64,000 nt of DNA from Schaalia cardiffensis (GCF_016405145.1 NZ_JAEKIA010000002.1:186001-250000), one strand, 5' to 3'. Numbered from the stretch's first letter, positions 37,772 to 46,849 are shown. Notes: generated by a model from the sequence alone, not told the origin. Numbers and translations: made by a program.

Positions 37772-38410
37772 TTGTCGGCGAGGGATGCACATCTTTGCTC
37801 AAAGGAATGGAGAACGCGCTCCAAGAATGCGACTCTGGAAGCTGTGGACCTCGAACTCTTCCTGCACTCCCTCGAAGCTGAATTTGAAGCGCGCCGCCGC
37901 GAAGAACACGATGAACTCGTCGGTGAACTCGCCGACGCCGAACGAGTGTCCGTGCGCCTGGCGGACCGGATCGTGCAAGCGAGCGGTAAAACCATCACCC
38001 TGATCCTTCGAGGGGGCCAACAACTCAGCGGCAAAATCCTCGACGCGACGCGCAACTGGCTCGTGATCCGCGAGAGCTCAGGAGCATCCCTCGTGCCTCT
38101 CGGAGCGATCGAGGCGGCCTGGCCCCTCAAAGCGGGGTGTGACCTCGGAGGCGTTCGTGCAGGCCTGGGGATCTCCAGCGCCTTGCGCGGGCTTGCAACT
38201 CAAGGCTCTCCCGTCGTCATCGACCACGACGCGGGGCGCCATACGGGCATCATCCGTGAAGTCTTCGCAGATCACTTCGACCTGGACATCTCGCCCTCGA
38301 CACACGAGCTTGATTGCCGGGACCGTAGGTCGAGTCAACGCATCGCCCTCGTCACCTCGGGGATCCGCCGTGTTCGTTCCTTTGATGTACTGAGGGGAGA
38401 CGGGCTGTAA
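37772..38410 (+). CDS. Conserved actinobacterial hypothetical protein (possible SH3-like beta domain)
   Basis: 212 residues. A charged helix (EAEFEARRREEHDELVGELA) is followed by a beta-rich region (TLILRGGQQLSGKILDATRN, then WLVIRESSGASLVPLGAIEA) resembling a small Sm/SH3-like barrel. A second such segment is near residue 150 (PVVIDHDAGRHTGIIREVFA). It has no signal or membrane segment. The TTG start has AGGGGG 7 nt upstream; a GTG around 37843 is the alternative. I do not recognise a named function. It shares its promoter region with the LysM gene. Confidence 0.7.
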   Translation: MSARDAHLCSKEWRTRSKNATLEAVDLELFLHSLEAEFEARRREEHDELVGELADAERVSVRLADRIVQASGKTITLILRGGQQLSGKILDATRNWLVIRESSGASLVPLGAIEAAWPLKAGCDLGGVRAGLGISSALRGLATQGSPVVIDHDAGRHTGIIREVFADHFDLDISPSTHELDCRDRRSSQRIALVTSGIRRVRSFDVLRGDGL

Positions 38411-38739
38411 AGAGGCTATGAGCAGGGCGTTGAGCGAACTGACGCGAGGGGCGGGGAAGGAAGGTCTTCGAGCAGGACCGCTCCTAAGGGCTCACTGGGG
38501 AAGAGTCGGCGCTGGGGACTGTTTGAGCAGAGCAGAGCCCACAGGGAGTGGGGCGCGATCACAGGAAGTGTTCTGCGATTGCCAGAGCGTGTCGCGCTTA
38601 AGGGAGTGCTTCGCCTTGGCTCGAGTATGTCGCGATCGCAGGGAATGCCCTGCTTTGAGTGGGAAACTGCCCTGCCTTGAGCGGGAAGGGGGTGCCCTGC
38701 CTTGAACGGGAGTCTTGCGTGTCGACGGGGGTGCCGCGT
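38411..38739. repeat. Degenerate repeat region before the BldC-like gene
   Basis: No gene is supported. The 330 bases contain many diverged units of about 30 bp around the phrase GGGAGTGC(T/C)(C/T)CGC and its relatives (38555, 38598, 38642, 38684 and 38736 are examples), plus CCCTGCCTTGA twice. It lies between convergent gene ends. Confidence 0.5.
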
Positions 38740-38949
38740 TTACAGGGAGTGCTCCGCGATGCGCTCGCGGGTGGCGGCGTATTGCTCTTCAATGTAGTGC
38801 TCAAGCACGGCCTCCTCGACGCGCCAGGCGCGCTTGCCGCCGACCTGGATCGCGGGAAGCTCTCCAGAGGTGACAAGGGAACGCGCTGCAGACATTGTCA
38901 GGTTCAAGGTCTCAGCCACATCGGCGAGCGTCAAGAATCTCGGGGACAT
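38740..38949 (-). CDS. BldC-like helix-turn-helix protein (MerR/excisionase fold)
   Basis: 69 residues: FLTLADVAETLNLTMSAARS is a winged HTH start, followed by SGELPAIQVGGKRAWRVEEA as in BldC and excisionase-type proteins that bind DNA as head-to-tail oligomers. BldC controls development in Streptomyces. Here it may control wall genes nearby (inference). No ribosome site is seen; GATACT lies exactly 6 nt upstream of the ATG, compatible with a leaderless transcript. Confidence 0.85.
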   Translation of the reverse strand: MSPRFLTLADVAETLNLTMSAARSLVTSGELPAIQVGGKRAWRVEEAVLEHYIEEQYAATRERIAEHSL

Positions 38950-38955
38950 GCCCCG

Positions 38956-38961
38956 AGTATC
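38956..38961 (-). promoter_or_regulatory. Candidate -10 (GATACT) of the BldC-like gene
   Basis: On the minus strand GAGATACT is followed by 6 nt and the ATG. The same GAGATACT-N6-ATG layout precedes sbcD, suggesting leaderless initiation at both genes. Confidence 0.4.
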
Positions 38962-39100
38962 TCATTTCTTCTCGATTCCTACGAGATCGTCCCTTTTTCT
39001 TGTGGATAGTGCATCCTTCACTCTTCCCCGGATTCCCGCTTGACGATCATCGCCTGTGGAAAGAGCGCCAAACCCCCTCGAATCGGGGGAAGATGGCCGC

Positions 39101-39727
39101 GTGCGCAACCGACGACGAACCCTCACAGTGACTGGCCCCGTTCCGCTCTGGCGCGACCCGCGCCTCCTCGGCGGCCTCGCCCTTATCGCCGTGTCGATCC
39201 TCGCCTGCGTGTGGCTGGTCGCCCAAGCCCGAGCCGGAGTCAGCGTCTATCGCACGACCCGCCCCATCGCCATCGGTGAAAGCCTCGATGCGACGAACAC
39301 CGCCCTCGCAGATGTCAGGATCGACGCCGAGGCATACCTCGAAGAAGGGGAACTCGTCCCCGGGACGCTCGCCAAGCGATCCATGGGCGAGGGGGAACTC
39401 GTCGCGAGAGCATCAACGACGAACGAGGTCGAACAGAGCCTGCGGCGTTTCGTCGTCACAGTCGCCGACGGCTTGCCCAGCTCCACCAAACCCGGGGATA
39501 CCGTGGAACTCTGGGCCCTTCCCTCAGCCCATCCGAGCAGAGGAGCAGAAGAACAATCGCACCTGCTCGCCTCCGCGACTCTCGTGAGAATCATTGATGA
39601 TGAAGAATCACTGGTGCGCAGCGGACTGAGAATCGAAGTTCTTGTCGATGCAGGAGTTGTGTCCACGGTCCTCGACGCGACCAGCGGCCAAGAATCGCTC
39701 GCAGCAGTCCCCGTGGGGGCATCGTGA
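39101..39727 (+). CDS. SAF-domain membrane protein (CpaB/RcpC-like)
   Basis: 208 residues. One N-terminal membrane helix (LLGGLALIAVSILACVWLVA) is followed by a SAF domain (YRTTRPIAIGESLDATNTAL, then ADVRIDAEAYL and GELVARAS). CpaB/RcpC proteins take part in Flp/Tad pilus export. In actinobacteria this SAF protein next to a CpaE-like ATPase is common even where no tad genes are nearby. GTG at 39101 has GGGGGAAG about 9 nt upstream. An earlier in-frame GTG at 39056 has none. Its stop overlaps the next start (GTGA). Confidence 0.83.
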   Translation: MRNRRRTLTVTGPVPLWRDPRLLGGLALIAVSILACVWLVAQARAGVSVYRTTRPIAIGESLDATNTALADVRIDAEAYLEEGELVPGTLAKRSMGEGELVARASTTNEVEQSLRRFVVTVADGLPSSTKPGDTVELWALPSAHPSRGAEEQSHLLASATLVRIIDDEESLVRSGLRIEVLVDAGVVSTVLDATSGQESLAAVPVGAS

Positions 39728-41295
39728 GTGCCAGACAGGGTGTCGTCTTCCTCGTCAACCCCGAAGAAGAAGGCGAGATCGTTCGTGCAATCGACCAGAC
39801 GAGCGGGCTGAAAGTCGTCAGGCGCTGCGCGGACCTCGCTGAAGCGCGCGCGGCGATCCGCGCGAAGGTCGCCGCCCTCGTGGTTCTTGACATGTCCGAT
39901 CCTGACCTGGACGCCATTACCATTGACGAGCTTCATCGTTTCGGTGCCGGAGTCATCCTCGTCGCAGATCCCGAGGACACTGCGCCAGCCCGAAGCCTTG
40001 GGGCTGATGGCTTGTGCGCGCGGGGGCTTCCGTCAATGGTGGTGGACTCCCTACTTGCCCTCCTGCGCAGCGAAGACGCCGAAGAAGGAGTGTCTGCGCT
40101 TCCTCTTCCTCCGCCTCCCCCGGATTCAGAATCACAAGGCGACAAACTCCACCTTCTGGAACAGGCTCTCCTCAATCACGAAGCAGGGCGATTCTCCCAA
40201 GCTCAGGACAGGGGCGGGAGGAAGGGGCATGTGATCGCTGTGTGGGGCACCTCAGGCGCCCCCGGGCGTTCGACGATCGCGCTCGGACTCGCCCACGCGC
40301 TCGCGAAGAAAGGGGAGGTCCTCATCGTTGATGCCGACACGAAGGACCCTTCGATCGCGCACATGTCAGGAGTTCCCGTTGACGCTTCCGGATTGGCGGC
40401 ATTGGCGCGACGAGTCGTTCGAGGGGGACTTGACGCGCGCGCTGTGCGTGAAAGCGTGGTCAAATGCGCGCCCGGCCTGTTCCTCCTCACGGGGCTTGCC
40501 AGTCCCCATCGTTGGCGCGAAGCGGGCCCCGCTGCCATTGTTGAAATCATTGAAACCGCTCGATGCGAGTTCGAGTGGATCCTTGTTGATGTTCCGGCGA
40601 TCAGTCCTGACACGATGTGTGAGGAAGTGAGCCATCAGGGAAGTCAAGACGATAGTGCGGCGGCGGTCCTTGCAAACGCCGATGAGATCGTGTGTGTCGC
40701 GCGAGCGGATGTCATCGGGGTGAACCGTTTGTCTTTCGCCGTTGAGTGGCTTGCGGATCATCTTCCCGAACAACACGCCAGGATCGTGGTGAATCGGGTG
40801 GCTCCCTGCGCCCTCGGGTCTCGCCCCCATAATGCCTTGGATGCGGTCCTGTCGGGGATCGTCCCGGGGGCTCGCGTTCATATTGTCCCCGAAGACGAGG
40901 CCGTGGCCACGGGGCTCCTCGAGGGGAGAAGCGTTGTGGTGAATGCGCCGAAATCTCCTGCGGCGAAAGCCATTGAAGCCCTCGCCGAGCAGATCGCACC
41001 CTCAAAGCCGTCTTCGAAGCCGAAGCCCCCGGAAGAGTCTCCTGTGGGCTCATATCCTTCCGGGCGCAGGATTGAGGCACGAGGGCGTGGGAGGAGTGCT
41101 GAGGAGGCGAGTATTCCTGGGCGTAGAGGGACTCAGGGGATCATGCCTGAAGCTGAGGGGAGTGGGTGGAGCACTCCTGGAGAAAGAGACGCGCAAAGCG
41201 ATGCAGTGTCAAGAGAAGCTGAGTTGACGAATCGTCCCTCTCGTCCCTGGAGGGGATTTCTTTCACGGCGCAAAGGTCCGAATGTGGAACACTAG
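39724..41295 (+). CDS. CpaE-like ParA/MinD-family ATPase
   Basis: 523 residues. A receiver-like N-terminal domain lacking an obvious phospho-Asp (GVVFLVNPEEEGEIVRAIDQ) is followed near residue 170 by the P-loop VWGTSGAPGRSTIALGLA. Here the usual Lys of Walker A is Arg, as in other actinobacterial CpaE-like proteins. Then comes EVLIVDADTKDPSIAHMSGV. The C-terminal 90 residues are Pro/Ser/Arg-rich and disordered. CpaE proteins position secretion or pilus systems. It is coupled to the SAF gene by a GTGA overlap. ATP hydrolysis is not certain given the altered P-loop. Confidence 0.83.
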   Translation: MSARQGVVFLVNPEEEGEIVRAIDQTSGLKVVRRCADLAEARAAIRAKVAALVVLDMSDPDLDAITIDELHRFGAGVILVADPEDTAPARSLGADGLCARGLPSMVVDSLLALLRSEDAEEGVSALPLPPPPPDSESQGDKLHLLEQALLNHEAGRFSQAQDRGGRKGHVIAVWGTSGAPGRSTIALGLAHALAKKGEVLIVDADTKDPSIAHMSGVPVDASGLAALARRVVRGGLDARAVRESVVKCAPGLFLLTGLASPHRWREAGPAAIVEIIETARCEFEWILVDVPAISPDTMCEEVSHQGSQDDSAAAVLANADEIVCVARADVIGVNRLSFAVEWLADHLPEQHARIVVNRVAPCALGSRPHNALDAVLSGIVPGARVHIVPEDEAVATGLLEGRSVVVNAPKSPAAKAIEALAEQIAPSKPSSKPKPPEESPVGSYPSGRRIEARGRGRSAEEASIPGRRGTQGIMPEAEGSGWSTPGERDAQSDAVSREAELTNRPSRPWRGFLSRRKGPNVEH

Positions 41296-41299
41296 GCGT

Positions 41300-41764
41300 A
41301 TGCGCGTCTATCTTCCTCTTCTCGGCTCTGATCTTCTCGGTGATTTCTTGTCTTCGCGCAGGGGCTTCACAGTCATCGCGCCGAGCGCAGCGGACTCGGA
41401 GACGATCGAGGTCTTCGAAGACGATGCCCAGACCGAGGCTGCCCTCGTGTCCTTGATGGAGCTGCGAGAGCGTGAGGGCGAGCCGATGGTGCGTCTGATC
41501 GCAGCCGCAGATGTCGCCGATACTGCTCTCGAGAGCGAAGGCGAGGGCGAGGGGGTCGTTGAGACTGCCGAAATCGCTGTTTCTTGGAGCGAGGTCGTCG
41601 CAATCCTCGCGGATTCTGGCGAGGCGGCCCCCGCTGTGCTCAAGGTCGTCGAGGCGAGCGAGCAGGATGAGGCTGATGAGGCTGTGGCGGCCTTGTGGGA
41701 GCATGCACTCGAATGGTTCGACGTCAGCGAAAGGGAGAGCCTCGCAAGGGCGCTCGGCCTGTGA
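41300..41764 (+). CDS. DUF6912 family protein
   Basis: 154 residues beginning MRVYLPLLGSDLLGDFLSSR, the family start. A central acidic stretch (EGEGEGVVETAEI) is followed by EHALEWFDVSERESLARALG. The family is small, cytosolic and restricted to actinobacteria, with unknown function. It starts 4 nt after the CpaE-like gene and is probably co-transcribed. The start at 41300 rather than 41282 is chosen by family N-terminus. Confidence 0.8.
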   Translation: MRVYLPLLGSDLLGDFLSSRRGFTVIAPSAADSETIEVFEDDAQTEAALVSLMELREREGEPMVRLIAAADVADTALESEGEGEGVVETAEIAVSWSEVVAILADSGEAAPAVLKVVEASEQDEADEAVAALWEHALEWFDVSERESLARALGL

Positions 41765-42068
41765 GGCAGGCGCTACGGCGCATGACTTCGAGGAATACCC
41801 CCGAGGCAGGGCCCGTGAGGAGAACACTCGAGGCGGGCGAGGGGAAGGCCCTGCGCACTTGCTCGCCGAGAGACTAGCTTCACCCGAGGAATCCCGAATA
41901 GTCGCTTGCCGAACTGCCTTTGGACTGAGCTGGCTCCTGGGTGACTCAGAGCGGCTCTCGACCGCCTCGCCCCTTGAGTGATTCAGCCCTGGTTGCCGCG
42001 GGCGCTCAGTGACTTACCCCTGGTCACCGCGGGCGCTCAGGGACTCATCTGCCCAGATACTCATCGGC
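41765..42068. repeat. Intergenic gap with a 31-bp tandem duplication
   Basis: A unit starting CCCTGGT and containing CCGCGGGCGCTCAG is repeated at 41987-42017 and 42018-42048 with few changes. No gene is supported in the rest of this convergent gap. Confidence 0.6.
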
Positions 42069-45000
42069 TCAGCCGGTAACCGACAAGCGCGAACCTCCGC
42101 GCCCACTGGGCGTCACGGTGATCCTGTCGGGGATCTGCCGGGCCATCTCATCCACGTGACTGATCACGCCGACGACTCGCCCCGAATCCCTCAACTTGTG
42201 GAGCTCGGCCATCACGAGTTCCAGAGTCGCAGAATCGAGAGAACCGAAACCCTCATCAATGAACATCGTGCGCAGCTCAATGCCCCCGGCCTCGGCCGTC
42301 ACCACATCCGCCAGGCCGAGTGCGAGGGACAAAGAGGTATAGAAGCTCTCGCCCCCGGACAGGGTCCGCGGCGAACGCGTCTCTTCGGTGTCGTGGTCGA
42401 CGATCGCCAGGCCGAGGCCTGAACGTCGAGAACGCGTCCCATCATCGGGAGTTGAGACGAGTTCGTAGCGCCCCGAGGAGATGGACAAGAGCCGAGGATT
42501 TGCCGCCGCCAAAACCTCATCGAGGCGAGAGACGAGAACCCACGCGGACAACGGAGTCTGGAGGAGATTCTCTCTCGAAGAGGCGTCTGCGATCCCGGCG
42601 AGTCGCTTGAGGGGGCCGAAGCTGTCACGGACTTCATGAAGCTGGGAGAGGGAATGCGAGAAATCCACCTCGGCGCTCTGGATCTGCTTCAGGGCCTGTT
42701 CCAAGGAGCCAAGTCGACGCTGCGCCTCGTCTTGGCGTTTCTTCGCCTCATTCAGAGCCTCACGCAAAGGCTCTTCATCTGCCGGCACAAGACCTTCCGC
42801 GCGGGAAAGGCGCGAAGAGGCGAGCAGCTGAGTCACAGCCCCGAGCGTGGAATCGTAAGCGGAAACCTCAGCTTCGAGAGCCGTGATCTGTTTTTCGCTC
42901 GCATGGAGTGAACGGATCTCATCGTGCGCTTCAGGAGTGTCTTCGAAACCCCCTTCGTCCAAAGCCGATAGAGCCCTCTCATGTGCTGAAGCTACGAGCT
43001 GCGAACAGTGGAGGAACTCGCTCAGCCCTGAGGAAGCTTCCTTCAAGAGGGTGAGAGCGCGAGTGAGTGCGTCATCCAGGTCGCCCAGTGATTCGGCCTT
43101 CCCCGCGGCCTCAGCGCATCTGCGCTCATCCGCTTCGAGGGATTCTCGCATGGAGGTGATCTCCACTCGTCTCTCCACGAGCTCAACTTCGGCCGCTAAG
43201 CGTTGCTCCTTCACAGCGGCCTCGGTTTCACGTTCTTTCTTCAGATCCGCTTCCAGCTCCGCCTTGAGTTTCTTGACCGCGAAGAGCCTTTCGACCGCCT
43301 TCTGGGCCTCCTCGAGTTCCAAAGAGATCGAGGCCGCGTCGCCTCCGGCCCGCCCATTCGCTTCTTTCACAGCCTCCACCAGGGCCAGGTGCGCGCTTGA
43401 AGCCGCTGTGAAACGCTCATCCGCTTGAGTCTTCGCCCGATCGAGGAGGGTGATTGCGTCTCGTGACAGGTCCTCACCTTCAAGGGCGGGCATGGGGGAG
43501 GGGTGCTCAAGGGAACCGCACACCGGGCAGGCCTGGCCCTCCTCAAGGTCCTGGGCGAGGGCGCTCGCCGTCTGATTGAGCCACTGCTCATGGGCGATCA
43601 TCGCTGTGATCTGTGCGTCACGGGCTGCGGCTTTCGCTTCGCCGAGCGCCTGGGAAGCAGCTTTCATCTCCTCAATGAGGCGGAGCGCATCCTGGGCGGC
43701 GCTCATCCGGGCTTTCACCCGCTCCAAGGCTCCCTCGACCCCTTCGAGTCCGTTAATCTCAGAGGCCATCGCCTCCAATGCTTCTTCCCCCATCGCAATT
43801 CGCTGTGGTGACTCTGCGAGTTGCTCGTCGAGGTGCGCAATTGTCGCTTCGAGTGCTGCGCGTTTTTCAACACGGGCCTCAAGGGCGTGTCGACGATCCT
43901 GGAGTCCGGCTTCGAGGGCGAGGAGCTCACGAATCCGTGCACGCTCCTCGGTTCTCAACTCCTTGTGGTTTTCGATCTGGGGAAGGAAAGAGCGAGCGAG
44001 TTCTTCGCTCAAAGAGGCCTCATCGAAGGTGAGGATCTGGGCGGCGCTGCAGGCTGTCAAAGAGTGGAGAGCCTGCGTGTGAACAGCCTGACGAGCGGCG
44101 AGTGCCTGATCTCGCTGCTCAAGGCTCGGCAGGATCGCTGCGACACGGCGGGCCTGCTCGATCTTCTGGCGAGTGGCGGCGATAGAGGGGCCCTGGGCTT
44201 CAAGAGCCGTCTTCTCTTCGAGGAGACGAGTCCTCTCCTCTACGAGGACCCGATCCTCCTTCGCCTGGGCGAGGGCTTGAGCGGCCTTTTCTGCAGCTTC
44301 AATGAGGGGCGGTTGGGAGGCCCTGGCCTGGTCGAGAAGCTTTTCGGCAGTGGAGACGATGTGTTCGGCCCGTTCTCGGGCCCACCCCTCATCGGCCAGA
44401 GGATCCATGGGGGCACGAGAAGCGTGATCTTCAGGCTCCGGTGAAGGAGTCTCGAGGGACAGTGAAGGAACCTCAGGGGATGCTGAAGGAACCTCAAGGG
44501 ACACTGAAGGAGCCTCAGGGGACGTGGAAGGAACCTCAAGGGATGCTGAAGGTGTCCCTAGAGCTGCGGGGACCTCAATGTCTTTCAATTCCAGGCGCTC
44601 AAGCGCCCCGAAAGCGCGCAGGCACTCTTCTTCGGCGGCGAGAAGCCGGGCCTTGCCGGAGTTTGCCTCACTGACGAGGCGCTTTTGGAAGTCGAGATAG
44701 ACACCCGTTTCGAAGATATCGCGCAGAATGGACTCGCGATCCTCAGACTTCGCGGTGAGGAATTCGGCGAACTTGCCTTGAGGGAGGACAACAGTCTGCA
44801 AGAACTGCTCCTTCGTCAGACCGACGATCCGCTTGATCTCCGAAGAGATCTGGCGGGCACCGCGTTCAATTCCCTCAATGGTGCGGTATCCCTCCGGACA
44901 GGAGGGGTCTTCGATGACGCGTACGAGGCTCGCCTGAGAGTTCCGAGCAGATTTATTCCCCTTCGGCACATACTTCGGAGTCCGGGTCACACGATAGATC

Positions 45001-45266
45001 CCGGCAGGGGTTTCAAAGATGAGGTCGACCTCGCTATGGACCCGGGGTGAGGCGTAGTCGGAGCGTAGACGCTGTGTCGACGCATCCGATTGACGGGCGA
45101 CATCACCGTAGAGAGCGAAGACGATCGCGTCGATGAGCATCGACTTGCCCGCGCCCGTCGGCCCGGCTAAGAGGAAGAGCCCCGCATCGTCGAAGACCGT
45201 GAAGTCGATGACCTCAGTGTCGGCGAAGGGGCCGATCGCGGTGAAAGCGAGTCTGTGGAGCCTCAT
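42069..45266 (-). CDS. sbcC: SbcC nuclease subunit (SMC-like ATPase)
   Basis: 1065 residues. The N-terminal ATPase half has the P-loop LAGPTGAGKSMLIDAIVFAL. Long coiled-coil arms with the zinc hook CPVCGS lie near the middle. The C-terminal half has LSGGESFYTSLSLALGLADV and MFIDEGFGSLD. With SbcD it cleaves DNA hairpins and processes ends. A stretch of heptapeptides rich in Pro/Ser/Glu (about residues 233-275), encoded by 21-bp repeats, interrupts the first coiled coil. The ATG at 45266 overlaps the sbcD TGA. An upstream in-frame start is not used. Confidence 0.93.
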   Translation of the reverse strand: MRLHRLAFTAIGPFADTEVIDFTVFDDAGLFLLAGPTGAGKSMLIDAIVFALYGDVARQSDASTQRLRSDYASPRVHSEVDLIFETPAGIYRVTRTPKYVPKGNKSARNSQASLVRVIEDPSCPEGYRTIEGIERGARQISSEIKRIVGLTKEQFLQTVVLPQGKFAEFLTAKSEDRESILRDIFETGVYLDFQKRLVSEANSGKARLLAAEEECLRAFGALERLELKDIEVPAALGTPSASLEVPSTSPEAPSVSLEVPSASPEVPSLSLETPSPEPEDHASRAPMDPLADEGWARERAEHIVSTAEKLLDQARASQPPLIEAAEKAAQALAQAKEDRVLVEERTRLLEEKTALEAQGPSIAATRQKIEQARRVAAILPSLEQRDQALAARQAVHTQALHSLTACSAAQILTFDEASLSEELARSFLPQIENHKELRTEERARIRELLALEAGLQDRRHALEARVEKRAALEATIAHLDEQLAESPQRIAMGEEALEAMASEINGLEGVEGALERVKARMSAAQDALRLIEEMKAASQALGEAKAAARDAQITAMIAHEQWLNQTASALAQDLEEGQACPVCGSLEHPSPMPALEGEDLSRDAITLLDRAKTQADERFTAASSAHLALVEAVKEANGRAGGDAASISLELEEAQKAVERLFAVKKLKAELEADLKKERETEAAVKEQRLAAEVELVERRVEITSMRESLEADERRCAEAAGKAESLGDLDDALTRALTLLKEASSGLSEFLHCSQLVASAHERALSALDEGGFEDTPEAHDEIRSLHASEKQITALEAEVSAYDSTLGAVTQLLASSRLSRAEGLVPADEEPLREALNEAKKRQDEAQRRLGSLEQALKQIQSAEVDFSHSLSQLHEVRDSFGPLKRLAGIADASSRENLLQTPLSAWVLVSRLDEVLAAANPRLLSISSGRYELVSTPDDGTRSRRSGLGLAIVDHDTEETRSPRTLSGGESFYTSLSLALGLADVVTAEAGGIELRTMFIDEGFGSLDSATLELVMAELHKLRDSGRVVGVISHVDEMARQIPDRITVTPSGRGGSRLSVTG
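44442..44567 (-). repeat. In-frame 21-bp minisatellite in sbcC
   Basis: Six units of 21 bp start at 44442, 44463, 44484, 44505, 44526 and 44547 (plus-strand form TGAAGGAACCTCAGGGGATGC with changes). They encode heptapeptides of type LEVPSAS/PEVPSLS. Confidence 0.9.
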
Positions 45267-46471
45267 TGGAGCCCCTCCTTCCTCATATCCGTCCACACGT
45301 CCGAGACGATCTGGGCTTCCCTCGCATCGAGTTCCCTGCCGCCAACGGCCGCAAAGAAGTCGAGAGTCACCTCCTGCGGGGCCCTGGAGCGAACGCCCGG
45401 CGCGCCAGAGGGGATCGAGGATCGGATCGCGGACTCGTGAAGGATGACGAGGGCGTGGGGGTAGACCTCGCGGATGCGGGAAACCATCTGCTGCGGTCGA
45501 GCATCGTCAGTGACGCTGATCGAACAATAGGCGTTGACGAGCGCAGGATCCGGGTCGGCCAGGAGGTCTTCCATCGTTCCCCTGAGGAGGGCAAGGGGCC
45601 TGTGGACCGGAATCGGCACGAGCTCAATCTCGCACGAGTCCCCGTGCACATCGAGGAGGACAACGGACTTATCGACGCCCGCCTCGGAAAAGGAATAGGC
45701 GATGGGGGACCCTGAATATCGCAGGGGCATCCGGGCGCCCGAAATGCTCTGGGGACGGTGCAAGTGCCCGAGCGCTGCGTACACAACACCCAAGTCGATC
45801 TGCTCTTCCCCGCCGAGAGTGTCAAGCAGAGCGGCTGGCACACAGCCCACTCCGCCGACCTCGATCACTCGCTCCGAATCTGAGGGGGCGCCCCCGGTCA
45901 AGAACTCGTGAAGCATGACGATCGCCGGACGCTGATCGCCCGCTTCCCGTCGAAGCTCAAGATCGGCGCGGACTCGCCGAAGAGCGGCCGCGACGACGGC
46001 CTCATGGGAGCGGGGCAGGGGAGCGGGAAGACCAGAGTCGAGTGGAGCAAGATCGGAGAGCTCTTGGCGGACAAGATCCGGCTCCAAATAAGGGATCGGG
46101 TAGATCAGACAGCCCCCTGGGCCCCCGTGCTCGACGGCGGTGCCGATCGTGTCGACCCCGGTCGTCACGACGAGGCGCTGATCCAACATGGGGGAGAAAA
46201 GCCCCAGGCGCGTCGCACTGTCATGGTTGCCTGAAGTGATGATGACGCGGGCCTTCGCACTGAGCTCTTCGAGCATCTTCGAGGTTCTCGCGAGGGCGTT
46301 CAGGGGTGGCACCGCACGGTCGAAGAGGTCTCCACTGATGAGGACGAGCTCGATCGAGCGCGCCTCGACGAGCTGAAGAAGCCAGGAGAAGAAGGCATCG
46401 ACAGAGTCGGAAAGGTCTTGCCCGTGGAGAGTACGTCCGATATGCCAATCGGAGGTGTGAAGGATCCTCAT
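45263..46471 (-). CDS. sbcD: SbcD exonuclease subunit
   Basis: 402 residues. The calcineurin-type phosphoesterase motifs are all present: MRILHTSDWHIGRTLHG (D-x-H), LVLISGDLFDRAVPP (GD), ITSGNHDSATRL (GNHD) and YAALGHLHRPQ (GHxH). It forms the SbcCD nuclease with the following gene. The ATG at 46471 matches the family start; 77 more upstream codons are open but lack conservation. TTGGAGC directly precedes the ATG, and GATACT lies 6 nt away, so a leaderless start is possible. Confidence 0.94.
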   Translation of the reverse strand: MRILHTSDWHIGRTLHGQDLSDSVDAFFSWLLQLVEARSIELVLISGDLFDRAVPPLNALARTSKMLEELSAKARVIITSGNHDSATRLGLFSPMLDQRLVVTTGVDTIGTAVEHGGPGGCLIYPIPYLEPDLVRQELSDLAPLDSGLPAPLPRSHEAVVAAALRRVRADLELRREAGDQRPAIVMLHEFLTGGAPSDSERVIEVGGVGCVPAALLDTLGGEEQIDLGVVYAALGHLHRPQSISGARMPLRYSGSPIAYSFSEAGVDKSVVLLDVHGDSCEIELVPIPVHRPLALLRGTMEDLLADPDPALVNAYCSISVTDDARPQQMVSRIREVYPHALVILHESAIRSSIPSGAPGVRSRAPQEVTLDFFAAVGGRELDAREAQIVSDVWTDMRKEGLQ

Positions 46472-46477
46472 GCTCCA

Positions 46478-46483
46478 AGTATC
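46478..46483 (-). promoter_or_regulatory. Candidate -10 (GATACT) of sbcD
   Basis: GAGATACT followed by TGGAGC and the ATG on the minus strand, the same layout as before the BldC-like gene. No -35 of consensus type is seen. Confidence 0.35.
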
Positions 46484-46696
46484 TCGAAGCCCACGTGCAT
46501 CTGCGGACCAGGGAGTCGAATCCTGCTTTTCCGCGCCTGAACGGGGTACCACTAGGAAGAGGACACAGTGGTACCCCAGATGAGGCCAGCCATTCGATCC
46601 AAGCTCGGGGTTTGCTCCGAAGACTGCGCAGTAGCACCTTTCACCCACCCCTGCGCCACTGAAAACCCCGTGATACACAGCCTTCCAAGGCGTTTT

Positions 46697-46849
46697 CGAC
46701 ATGCAAGAAGGTGGAAGCGAAGCCCCTTCAGGCAGAGCTTTTCAACGTATGACAGGTGAAACCGAAGGTCCCCTCAGGCAGAGTCTTTGAACGCAACTAT
46801 CGACATACAAGCAGCTGGAAGTGAAGCCCCTCAGGCGGGGCTTGTTCGC
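46697..46849. repeat. Three ~52-bp degenerate repeats of a terminator-like unit
   Basis: Units begin at about 46697, 46748 and 46800 and share the pattern ACA(G/T)...GTGAA(G/A)(C/G)...CCCC(T)TCAGGC. Only the last, next to hisN, keeps a perfect hairpin. The rest of the 378-base gap (46472-46696) shows no gene. Confidence 0.6.
46824..46843 (-). terminator. hisN terminator hairpin
   Basis: AAGCCCC (46824-46830) and GGGGCTT (46837-46843) form a perfect 7-bp stem with a 6-nt loop, 6 nt after the hisN stop. Confidence 0.65.

Noticed and set aside
40240-40290. Arg instead of Lys in the CpaE-like P-loop as a damaging mutation
   Set aside because: The same GAPGR(S/T)T form is usual in actinobacterial CpaE-like proteins.
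46497-46545. Possible tRNA (GAGTCGAATCC)
   Set aside because: No cloverleaf can be drawn around it; the match is limited to the T-loop word.
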